DNA of 64,000 nucleotides from UBA1822 sp963615055 (GTDB lineage Bacteria; Bacillota; Negativicutes; Veillonellales; Dialisteraceae), in assembly GCA_963615055.1 (NCBI GenBank), contig CAVEFO010000002.1, positions 1 to 64,000 of the forward strand, given 5' to 3'. Shown here in pieces: positions 27,427 through 37,700 of the stretch (positions are counted from its first letter, which is position 1; the number at the start of each line of letters is the position of its first letter). A program made the translations under genes and the position numbers. The notes beneath the pieces were generated by a model. The model saw only the letters and a list, made by a program, of their open reading frames with translations, was not told the origin of the DNA and searched no databases.

Positions 27427-30400
27427 GTGAAGAATAAAAAATGTGGATCGAAGAAGACGTTTGCAGTCGCTGTTCTTCTGGGGCTAAGTACAGGTCTTTT
27501 CGGCAGCCCGGTGCAAGCGGCTACTTCCACTACGTATGGGGAGGGATCGGCGGCTAGTGGCGAAAATAGTACAGCTTATGGGTATGGCGTAAAGGCAGAA
27601 GGAAATCGATCTATCGCAATTGGGCAAGATTACCCAGAGACATTGGATGCTGAGGGGACACCGGTTACTTATGAATCTACTGCGGCAAAGGGATATTATT
27701 CGGTGGCGGTTGGTGCAGGAGCGCAAGCAGCCACTGACGGAACGATTGCTATAGGTGCGTTGGCAACAGCAGGATTACGTAGCACCATTGTGGTTGGTGG
27801 TGAAGAACAGGAAACGACGAATGATAATGCTGTGGCTATAGGAAGGGAAACCGGGGCTTTAGGCGCTTCCAGTTTAGCGTTAGGCGCTTATGCTAAGGCA
27901 GCGGGGAAAAATTCTATTGCAATTGGCGGTGCCAGTACGGGTGGTAGTATTACATCTGCTAGTGGTATCAATGCGATTTCTATTGGGAATATGTCTGTTG
28001 TTAAAGCTGATAATTCTTTGGCAATGGGATATGATGCGCAGGCCGGTGCAGCAAAAAGCGGATCTACGGCAGCACAAACAGGTGCAATTGCTTTAGGATC
28101 TAGTTCACGAGCTCTTTATACCAATGCTATTGCAATCGGGAAGAGTGCCGGCACAGCAGCCGAAAGTGCTCTTGCCATTGGGACAACGGCAAAAGCAGAA
28201 AAGGCAGATACCGTGGCATTGGGGACGCAAGCGGTGTCCTCCGCTGCCAGTGCGATTGCCATAGGGAATGGGGCGAGTGCATCAAGTGACGGTACGAGCG
28301 GAATTGCGTTAGGGAAAGCGGCCAAGGTCGCCGCGGAAAATGCTATCGCTATCGGCGCATCCTCTGTGACGGAGATGGTCGATGGAGAAGATCCGGAAAA
28401 TCCGGGCGTTTTGATACAAACAGAAAAAACGACAACCGGCGGAGGCGCGACGGGTGTGGGCTCGATTGCTTTTGGGGCAGCTACGACGAGTAGCGGTGCG
28501 CAGGCTGTCGCGATTGGTTATAAAACAAATGCAACGGCGGCGAATGTCATTGCCATCGGTAACGGAGCCAATTCGTCTGTGGCCAATGCGGTGGTATTGG
28601 GGGCTTCTGCCAGCGCGACGGCGGCCGGTGTGGCGCTGGGCTACGGTGCCAGTGTGACGGCGGGCAATTCCGTTGCTTTGGGGGATAATTCGGTGGCAGA
28701 TGGTGCCAACGTCGTTTCCATCGGTTCTTCGGGAAGTGAGAGAAATCTGATCTATGTAGCCGATGCGCGCGGAATGAATTCCTATAGTGGGTATGAAGCG
28801 GTCAACTGGCGCCAATTGATTAGCAACAATAACGGTGATCGATATACGTTTGCCAAAGCAACCGACGGCAAGTACGTCGCGACGATTAAGACGAATGCGA
28901 CGGATGCGACCGGGTATACGAATGGGGTGGCATTCGAGTTGGAGCTTCCGGATATGGGGACGACCATTCCGGTGCAGACGGTCAAACTTTCGAGTGGCAA
29001 ACGTACGTATATCGAGGATGATGAGCAAAAAAAATATGATGCGCAGCACAATCAGATTATGGACGCGGATGGGAAGCCTCTCGTCACGTTTGAGATGGGT
29101 AAGGTAGCATCGTCGACAGCCACTGATGCAGCCACAAACGGTTCTTCCGGTTTCATTTCCGGCGGCGATGTGTGGAATGAGACGCGCGCTGATATTCCCG
29201 CTACGGATACAGACAACAACTATATCAAGCAGAGCAATACAGCCGGTGCGAATCTCAAAGCTTTGGACGATGTGATCGGTCAAGTGGATACGGAGCCGAC
29301 CGCCGGCGGGAGTTGGAACTATATCGGTCAACACGGGACGAGCGGAGATACGACAATCACTGTGTCGGATAATTTGGAAGCATTGGACCAAGCCATCGGC
29401 AAAGTGCCGGAAGGGACATACACCTTTATTCAAAAAACAGACGGTGGTGCGGATGACGGCAGTAATGTCAGCATTGCGGATAATCTTGTCAATCTGGACA
29501 AAGGTGTTTCCAAGCTTATCAAACCGGTCGAAAATACCGCTGGGACAGCGACGAAAATATCTATCGGGGATGATACGGATTATGCAGGCGTGACGGAAGT
29601 TTCTTTTGGCCAAGGTGACAAGACGAGAAAACTGACGGGCATTACGGCAGGGACGGATCCGACGGATGCGGTCAATGTGAGCCAGCTGAATGTTTCTCTT
29701 GCGTCGAAAACATATGCCGAAAGCGATACGGTCTACTTCACGGAAGGGGATGCTGTCAAGGATAAAGACGGCAACGTGATGAAAGATGAAGCCGGGAATG
29801 AAATTAAAGAAACCGTCATTAATGTCAAGAATTTGGCTATGGGGACGACGGATGCTACAGCGGCGAAACCGACGGCAGGCGGCGCGGGCTCAATTGCACT
29901 CGGCGCCGGAAGTAGCGTGTCCGGAAGCAACTCTTTGGCGCTCGGCACGAATGCCAGTGTCGGAAATTTTGCCAATTCCGTGGCGCTCGGTTACGGCTCG
30001 GTCGCCAGAGAGATGAATGTTATTTCCATTGGCGGCGGCACGGTCGGTACCCGCAAGATTGTGAATGTGGCAGACGGGGCGAAAGCCGGAGAAGCGGCGA
30101 CTTGGGGACAGCTGGTCAAGAATGAAACTTATAAATTCGGTGCAGACGGATCGGTAGAAGTCCAAAATAATAACGGTGGTACGGCTTTTAAACTCCAGCT
30201 GACGAACAACACGATTGGAGATACTTCGGCGGGGACGGGTTATGTCACGAACAACACGATGTACACGGAACTTCGTCCGACTGACGGAACGTATGTGAAG
30301 CAAGCAAATACGACGGCGGACAATCTGACGGCATTGGATCAGAAAATCGGCTCGATCGATGATACTAAGACGACCATCGTCAAGCAGGCGAATTCTGTTT

Positions 30401-31173
30401 CAGCAAATTTGATGAATTTGGAGAGCGCCATTACCCAAAACCAGGTCGCCGTGGAAGCGGTGAAGCTCAAAGATACGACGTATACCTTCAACAAAAAACA
30501 ATCTTCGTGGGATATTTTGTACGCCAATGACAGCAAAGCTTTCACCATCACGGTGGAGGGTCTCGGCGGAAGCGGCAGCGGTGCCGACTATACGGCGGGG
30601 GATCATATTTCTATTTCTGATGACGATGTGATTTCCGTCGTAGCTGATGGAAAAGTCGAAGCCGGAAACGAAGGGCTCGTCACGGGCGGTACGGTCTACG
30701 ACAGCTTGCACGGTCTCAATGATGACATCAATCGTGTGGGGGCCGGTGCGGCAGCTTTGGCGGCTCTTCATACGGAGCAGTACGATCCCGAAGACAAATG
30801 GAGCTTCGCGGTGGGCTACGGGCATTATCGGAGTGCGAATTCCGGTGCGCTCGGTGCTTTCTATAAACCAAATGAAGACACGACGCTTTCCTTTGCGGGG
30901 ACGATCGGAAACGGAGATGCGATGTTGAATGCAGGCGTTTCCTTCAAACTCGGCCAGCGCGGCCATTCCGATTTGTGGCGTCGCGAAAAGACGATGATCG
31001 AGCGCATGGATCGCATCGAGGCGAATACAGCGCAGCAGAATGCACGGATTGATGCACAAGATCGTATCATCGATATGCAGACGCAGCGCATCCAGAAATT
31101 GGAAGTGCAGGTTTCAGAGCTCATGCAGAGAGCGGGGATAGCGTCTTCCGTTCAGAAATCTATTGTACGCTAA
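27427..31173 (+). CDS. Trimeric autotransporter adhesin 2 (YadA-like), 1248 aa
   Basis: Outer-membrane adhesin. Signal peptide about 1-32 (TFAVAVLLGLSTGLFGSPVQA). A long YadA head (about 35-430) is made of GxNSIAIG/SVALG repeats, followed by the neck (VVSIGSSGSERNLIYVADA), stalk with TAGTDPTDAVNVSQLN and TTADNLTALDQKIG segments, and a second short head near 820-870. The anchor is about 1100-1176 (WSFAVGYGHYRSANSGALGAFY...AGVSFKLG). A 72-residue Gln/Arg-rich coiled-coil tail comes after the anchor. Start chosen at GTG 27427 because AGAAGGGG lies 7 bases before it; the in-frame ATG 18 bases upstream has no such site. Confidence 0.93.
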   Translation: MKNKKCGSKKTFAVAVLLGLSTGLFGSPVQAATSTTYGEGSAASGENSTAYGYGVKAEGNRSIAIGQDYPETLDAEGTPVTYESTAAKGYYSVAVGAGAQAATDGTIAIGALATAGLRSTIVVGGEEQETTNDNAVAIGRETGALGASSLALGAYAKAAGKNSIAIGGASTGGSITSASGINAISIGNMSVVKADNSLAMGYDAQAGAAKSGSTAAQTGAIALGSSSRALYTNAIAIGKSAGTAAESALAIGTTAKAEKADTVALGTQAVSSAASAIAIGNGASASSDGTSGIALGKAAKVAAENAIAIGASSVTEMVDGEDPENPGVLIQTEKTTTGGGATGVGSIAFGAATTSSGAQAVAIGYKTNATAANVIAIGNGANSSVANAVVLGASASATAAGVALGYGASVTAGNSVALGDNSVADGANVVSIGSSGSERNLIYVADARGMNSYSGYEAVNWRQLISNNNGDRYTFAKATDGKYVATIKTNATDATGYTNGVAFELELPDMGTTIPVQTVKLSSGKRTYIEDDEQKKYDAQHNQIMDADGKPLVTFEMGKVASSTATDAATNGSSGFISGGDVWNETRADIPATDTDNNYIKQSNTAGANLKALDDVIGQVDTEPTAGGSWNYIGQHGTSGDTTITVSDNLEALDQAIGKVPEGTYTFIQKTDGGADDGSNVSIADNLVNLDKGVSKLIKPVENTAGTATKISIGDDTDYAGVTEVSFGQGDKTRKLTGITAGTDPTDAVNVSQLNVSLASKTYAESDTVYFTEGDAVKDKDGNVMKDEAGNEIKETVINVKNLAMGTTDATAAKPTAGGAGSIALGAGSSVSGSNSLALGTNASVGNFANSVALGYGSVAREMNVISIGGGTVGTRKIVNVADGAKAGEAATWGQLVKNETYKFGADGSVEVQNNNGGTAFKLQLTNNTIGDTSAGTGYVTNNTMYTELRPTDGTYVKQANTTADNLTALDQKIGSIDDTKTTIVKQANSVSANLMNLESAITQNQVAVEAVKLKDTTYTFNKKQSSWDILYANDSKAFTITVEGLGGSGSGADYTAGDHISISDDDVISVVADGKVEAGNEGLVTGGTVYDSLHGLNDDINRVGAGAAALAALHTEQYDPEDKWSFAVGYGHYRSANSGALGAFYKPNEDTTLSFAGTIGNGDAMLNAGVSFKLGQRGHSDLWRREKTMIERMDRIEANTAQQNARIDAQDRIIDMQTQRIQKLEVQVSELMQRAGIASSVQKSIVR

Positions 31174-31189
31174 CGCGTGCGTCATGTTC

Positions 31190-31248
31190 TTCCGTGAATC
31201 GATTTTTATCGGGTCATCGCACCGCGGACCGGATGGAGATTCACGGAA
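31190..31248. terminator. Long inverted repeat after adhesin 2
   Basis: TTCCGTGAATC (31190-31200) and GATTCACGGAA (31238-31248) pair perfectly, with an inner ATCGGGTC/GACCGGAT near-match. There is no T run, so a role in 3'-end protection or rho-assisted termination is more likely than simple intrinsic termination (inference). Confidence 0.5.
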
Positions 31249-31278
31249 ATGATAGAAATCGTGGTGCATCCATCTAAG

Positions 31279-31415
31279 GTGGAAATGTCGGATGTGACGA
31301 TGAGGCCTAAGAATGCCAACCGGGGCTTCACTGCGCGGATGACTTTCCATATACTTCTCCAACGCCGGAAACGGCAGCAAAGGGAGTCGGCTTGTCGGCT
31401 TCCTTTGTTGGAAGA
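31279..31415 (+). ncRNA. Adhesin-linked structured element, copy 3
   Basis: GGTGGAAATGTCGGATGTGA at the 5' side, CTTTCCATATACTTCTCC, GCCGGAAACGGC hairpin, CAAAGGGAGTCGGC-TTGT-CGGCTTCCTTTG arm, and closing TTGGAAG. It lies 106 bases after the stop of adhesin 2. Confidence 0.6.
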
Positions 31416-31794
31416 CATGATCGGCAACCGCCTTGCTCGTCTTGCTTATGTAGAGACGGATAGGTCGGGTTGCGTGCGGAAGCGCCTGAGGGAATCGACA
31501 AATAATGATTCTCTCGGCGCGTTCTAAAATAGAAAGGGGGAATGGGCTCTTTCCGGAAGGGACGACAATTTGGTCTCTTTCGGAGAGAGCTCTTTTCTGT
31601 TTTGTGATTAGGGGTGTGAAGAAGGATACGCGATGGCACGAAAATGTTTGAAGTTGTGAGCCGGGTGTTTGGGAAGAACTGTGCTCGCGGTGATCATTTC
31701 ACTAAATCATGCGAGATGTTTTTCCACTTGGTTGTGCATGGTTTGTTTTGAAGGTTGTTTTGGGAATGCCTTTTGGCGGAAAGAAGGGGTTGAG
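31416..31794. other. Spacer before adhesin 3
   Basis: No gene. It holds the second inverted repeat (31547-31612). AAGAAGGGG (31781-31789) is the ribosome-binding site of adhesin 3. An in-frame ATG at 31669 reads into this region but has no ribosome-binding site, and its product would bury the signal peptide. Confidence 0.55.
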
Positions 31795-34700
31795 ATGAAA
31801 AGATCAAACGAAAAAAAGCTTCGGATGGCGCTGGTCGCATTTGTGCTGGGCGCTTTGACCATGCCGACGGTGAGCGTCGTGCGTGCGGAGACGTATACCG
31901 GAAGTGATACGGTGACTGTCGATGCGGAGACAAAAGAGATCAAAGTTAAGAATATGACGCAGGTTGAGGATGAGAATTCTTTGGCACTAGGCGCTTCGGC
32001 ACTTGCAGACGGTACTCGCGCTTTTGCGGTCGGGAATTCTGCCATAGCACAGGGAGAAAATGCGGCTGTTTTCGGAAACGGGAGCCAGGCCACCGGGAAG
32101 AATGCTACAGCGTTTGGCGTGAACAGCTACGCGCAGGCGGAGGAAACAGCGGCGCTTGGTTACTATAATTTTGCGACGGGTCAATATTCTGTCGCCATTG
32201 GCTCACACAATGATGCGTCGAGAACCGGCGGGACGAGTAATGCCGCCATCGGGAGTCAAAATGAAGCGTCAGGTGAGACGCAGTCTGTGGCAATCGGTGT
32301 CTTGAATAAAGCGACGCAGACGACTGCGACGGCGGTCGGGAAAGGAAATAATGCCTATGCCGGAAATTCGGCGGCGGTCGGGATTTCCAATAAGGCCGGC
32401 GCAGAGGGTGCGACGTACTACAGTGCGTCTGCTTTCGGTATTTCCAATAATGCGACAGCGGAGAAAGCGTCTGCTTTTGGGTATAGCAATAGTGCATCCG
32501 GTCTCTGGTCTTCTGCTTTTGGCTATTCGAGCAAAGCGAGCGGAAAATATGCAAGTGCAGTCGGTCTTAAAAATGAAGCCAGCGGTACGCTTTCCGCAGC
32601 TTATGGTTTTTTTAATACAGCGACAGGGAAATACGCTTCTGCTCTCGGCGGTTACAATACAGCAGTTGGCGAAAATGCAACGGCTACGGGGGAAGAGGTT
32701 GCTGTTTATGGAGCAAACTCCGCATCGTTTGGATACAAAAATACTGTTGGCGCGGCAACGAAAGGGACGGATGGTACGATTACTGTCGATGCGACAAAAG
32801 GAAACAATTCTTATGTTTTCGGTGCGAGCAATACCGTCACGGCGAACAATGCTATCGTCCTCGGCACGAATGTGACAACTGTCGCGGATAATTCTGTTGT
32901 TATTGGGGATCAATCGACGTCGGAAGATGCGAATACGGTTTCCGTCGGGTATACGGGTGGGGAGCGGAAGATTGTCCACGTCGCGGACGGTACGGTCAAT
33001 ACCGATGCGGCGACGTACGGGCAGATTGCCAAGACTGGGCAGGCTATTACGCTTTCGACAGATACGCGTGATACGGTGAACGAAAAAGATATCAAGGGGA
33101 ATGAAATTGCCGCCAATGACGGCACGGTGCTGGCGACGTTTACTAAAGTGGGAGAGACGCTGACGGCGAATGATACCGGTTTTGTTTCCGGCGGGGATTT
33201 GTATACAGAAGTGCGGCCGACCGGAAGTAAAAAAGTCGACGGTGTCGGAGATTATGAATACATTGACAAGGATCAGACGACGGCTCAAAATTTAATCTCA
33301 CTCGACGCGGCCATTGCTGAGAATAAGTATCAAGGCAGTGATACGATTTCCATTGCTAAGGCGGACGGGGATACGGCGTACACCGTCAAAGTCAAGAATA
33401 TGGCGATGAGCACAGCGGCGACAGATGAAGCGGTGAATGGCACGACGAAGGCACAGGGCGAAAATGCGGTGGCTTTCGGCGTAGGTGCGGAAGCATTGGC
33501 CAAGGATGCGCAGGCTTTCGGTACGGGTGCACAGGTTTACAGCGATACGACCTTGTCATCTTATGGGGCGACGGGTCAGGATGGGATTGCTATCGGGACT
33601 GAGGCGAAGACGTCCGGATCATATGGTATTGCTCTCGGCAAGAGTGCCAGTGCCGGCGTCGGTGGGACTATTGCTATCGGTGCCGGAGCGCAAGTATATG
33701 TGGATTCGAGCATTTCTGCCAGTTTGGGTGCTATCGGTCTGTATGGTATCGCGATTGGTTACAATGCCAAGACATCGGGGGCGCAGGGTGTCGCTGTTGG
33801 GTATAAGGCACTTGCAAGTGTGGGTGGCACGACGGCTGTCGGGCGGGAAGCACAAGCAATCGATTTGTATGCGACAGCCATCGGTGCCAAAGCACAGGCG
33901 AATGAGAATGAGTCGGTCGCAGCCGGGTATACGGCTCTCGCAAAAGGGACATTTTCCGTAGCCATCGGCAGTGGTTCGCAAGCGGGGGCTCGTCAGTCAC
34001 TTGCTATTGGTTATCAGGCGGCGGCGTCCGCAGATGAAACCGTCGCTATCGGCCGGTATTCGAAAGCGTCCGGTTCCGAATCAGCGGTTGTCGGCGGCGG
34101 CGCGATTGGGGCCGGTGTTTACTCGACGGCTATCGGGAACAGTGCGGAAGCGGCCGGACAGGCCACGGCGGCTTTCGGCTCGGCGTCTGTAGCTCTCGGC
34201 GAGAGTGCGACGGCGCTCGGCAATGGTGCGAAAGCATATGCAAATTATTCTATAGCGCTTGGCCGGAATGCGACGGTCGGTATCGAATCGGAAAGAAATG
34301 CTGACGGCTCGTCTAAAGGCAATATGGCACAAGAGAGCCGGTACGGTATCGCCATTGGTGACGGTTCGCAAGCAAGCGCGTTTTTCACTCTTGCTTTGGG
34401 GCCGGGCGCTTATGCGGGTGGCACGTTTTCTAATGCTATCGGGTATCAATCCTATGCGACGGCGAAAGGGGCTGTGGCAATCGGGACGCAATCCGTGGCG
34501 AGTGTGGCGACTGCGAAAGAAACTTTGACGGATGGCACCAGTGCGAATGTGTCGACTGTTTCCTTCGGGCATCAGAATGGAGATGCGTATAAAGCTTACG
34601 ACGAAGGGACGCATACGCATTCTTCGGTGGAGGAAAGATACACGGATGTTGCGTTGTCCCGTCTTACGAATGTCGCGGAAGGGAAAGCGGATACGGATGC

Positions 34701-37700
34701 GGTCAATTTCTCGCAGATCGAAACGGTGGCCAGAAGCGGGAATGAGGAAAAGAACGGCGTATACATCCAATCCAGTTTGACGGATGGAGCGCTCAATGCC
34801 GATGGTACCGTTGGCAAGAATTTGGCGGCTCTCGATGCGAAAGCGGTCGCAGTTACGGCAGTCAATACGGTCAGCCTTTCGACGGATGCGCGTGATACCG
34901 CAAAGACGGAGCAAGGGAAGAAGAATGAAATCGTCGCCAATGACGGGACTGTGCTGGCGACATTTACGGAGATGGAAGCGGTTTCTGATACGGACACGGG
35001 ATTTGTTTCCGGTGCGGATCTTTACAAGGAAGTGCGGCCGGTGGACGGTGACATTGTCAAAAATGGGAAGACGACGGCTGAAAATCTGAAAGCATTGGAA
35101 GAGGCGTTGGCCGGGAATGCGTATCAGGGCAGTGACACGATTTCTATTTCCAAGGCGGAAGGGGATACGGCTTATACTGTCAAAGTCAAGAATATGGCGA
35201 TGAGTGAAGAGGTGGAAGCGGCGGCGTCCGCGCCAACGGCAGTGGGTCTCAATGCGATCGCTTTCGGGGTCGGTGCTAAAGCTTCCGGGGATTACACGAT
35301 GGTCTTGGGACATGGCAGTGAAGCGGAAGGCGAGGGCGCGACTGCGCTGGGTGCCGATAACAATGTAAAGGGACAATATTCCGTGGCTATCGGTACGATG
35401 AATACGGCATCGTCTTCCGGTGGAACGACCAGTGAAGGAACGATTGAGGAGGATGAGGTCGCGCTGAATGCGGCAATCGGTGCCGGAAACTATGCGACGG
35501 GTCCTTATTATTCCAGTGCTGTCGGCGTGCAGAATTCTGCGACGGCGGCGCAGGCGGTGGCGTATGGGTATTACAACCAGGCGACCGGAGAAGGGGCATC
35601 GGCTGTGGGCGGTGCGAATACGGTGAGTGGGATGTATGCCACGGCCGTCGGGTCTAATAATGTGGCGACCGGTCAGATGGCGACGGCGATTGGGTACGGG
35701 AACCAAGCCGTCAATAATATGTCCATGGCTATCGGAACATCGGCGACGGCGACCGGTGAGGGTGCGACGGCTATCGGTTACCAAGCAGCAGCGTCTGTCG
35801 GCCCCAAAACGGAATCGGGGAATACGGTGCTGACGGTTTCTTTCGGACATGATCCCGACGATATTGATCCCACGACGCTGACGGAGGAAACACCGACCGG
35901 AACGACGTATGGGACGACAGTGCTTTCGCGTCTCACGCATGTGGCGGACGGTAAGTCGATAACAGATGCGGCCAATTTCGGCCAGATTGCTAAAACCGGA
36001 CAGACGGTGAATTTGGGGACGACGACAACCACGGTTAATGGAAAAACCATCACGGCGAACCAAGTGGCGGCGAATAACGGTACGGTGCTGGCAACGTTCA
36101 CGAAAGTGGGAGATACGCTGACTGCGAGTGACACAGGTTTTGTTTCCGGTGCGGATTTGTATAAAGAAACTCGTGAAGAGATTACATCGACGAATTACAT
36201 TGCAAAAGGTAATACCGCGGGCGCCAATCTGAATGCTTTGGCGGAAAAGATTGGGGAAGAAAAAGGGGTGACCGATGTTTATGACGCGACAGACACGGTC
36301 GAAGACCAGATTTACAAAGTGGCCAATACGCGTGTCGCCAAAGATCAGACGGTGTCCTTGGCGACGACTTCGGGCACGAATGCGACTAATGTGATCAAAG
36401 ATGCGGACGGAAATGTTCTCGTCACGATGGCGGCCGGTACGGTTTCTTCCGGGAATAACAATTTCGTTTCCGGCGGTCAAGTCTGGGCAAATGATGTCAA
36501 AAATCAGTCGTATGACGTGCAGGGAGATGGCACGGTCACGATTAAGAACAATGTGAATGGTACAGCTTTCACTATTACTGGCATTGGCTCCGGTTCATCC
36601 ATTGTGATTGGAGATGGGGCGGAGTCGGCGCATTGGGTCGATCTCGTCTGGAACGGGGCGGTCGATGATGACAATGTGACGCGCGGGATGAATTCGGCGG
36701 CGTACGGGTATCAGGCAAATGCTTCCGGGGAAGCGGCGACGGCGCTTGGCTATAATGCGCAGGCCGGCGGAGTGAATTCCGTGGCACTCGGCTCTGGATC
36801 CGTTGCGGAGGAAGATGAGGTGGTCTCAGTCGGCGGTGGTGATGTGGCGACACGCCGTATCATAAATGTCGCTAACGGGACATCAAATAGCGATGCGGCG
36901 ACGTACGGCCAGACATTCAAGGCTGCGACGGTCGAACTGACGTCTACCAAGAATACCATCACGTCTCATGACGGAGAGACGACGGTTACTTTCAAAATGG
37001 GGGCGGTTTCCAATAACAATACCGGCTTCATTTCCGGTGGGCAACTTTATACGGAAGGTCGTGTCAAGGGAAACGACTATCATGCCCTTGATAAGGCCAA
37101 TACAATCGCGCAAAATTTGGAAGCTTTGGATGCGGCGCTCGGAAATAATACGTCGATGGTCGTGGGGGATGAAGATACTCACGCGCTCGATATTTCGTGG
37201 AATCAAGAATCCGGAGAGGCGGCCGGACGCGGCACCAATTCGGCAGCATACGGGTATCAGGCAAATGCTTCCGGGGAAGGGGCAGTGGCTCTTGGCTACA
37301 ATGCGAAGGCCGGCGGAGTGAATTCCGTGGCGCTTGGCTCCGGTTCCGTGGCGGAGGAAGATAATGTTATTTCCGTCGGCGGCGGTGATGTGGAAACGCG
37401 TAAGATTGTGAATGTAGCGTATGGTGCCGATTCGCATGATGCGGCGGCTGTGGGGCAGCTGATTGCCGGAGCTTCGAACGCGACTTCGACAGATAAGACA
37501 AAAGCGCAGACGGCAACGCTGACATTTAAGGATACGACGCAGACCGCTCTTACCATCGAGGTTCCCGGACAAGGAACAGTGGATGCTGGTGATCAACGTC
37601 TTGTTTCCGGCGCGACGCTTTACGGTGAAACGAGAAATGCTATTGCGACGACCAACCAGACATTGCACTATGTCAGCGAACAGGATGCGGCGAACAATCT

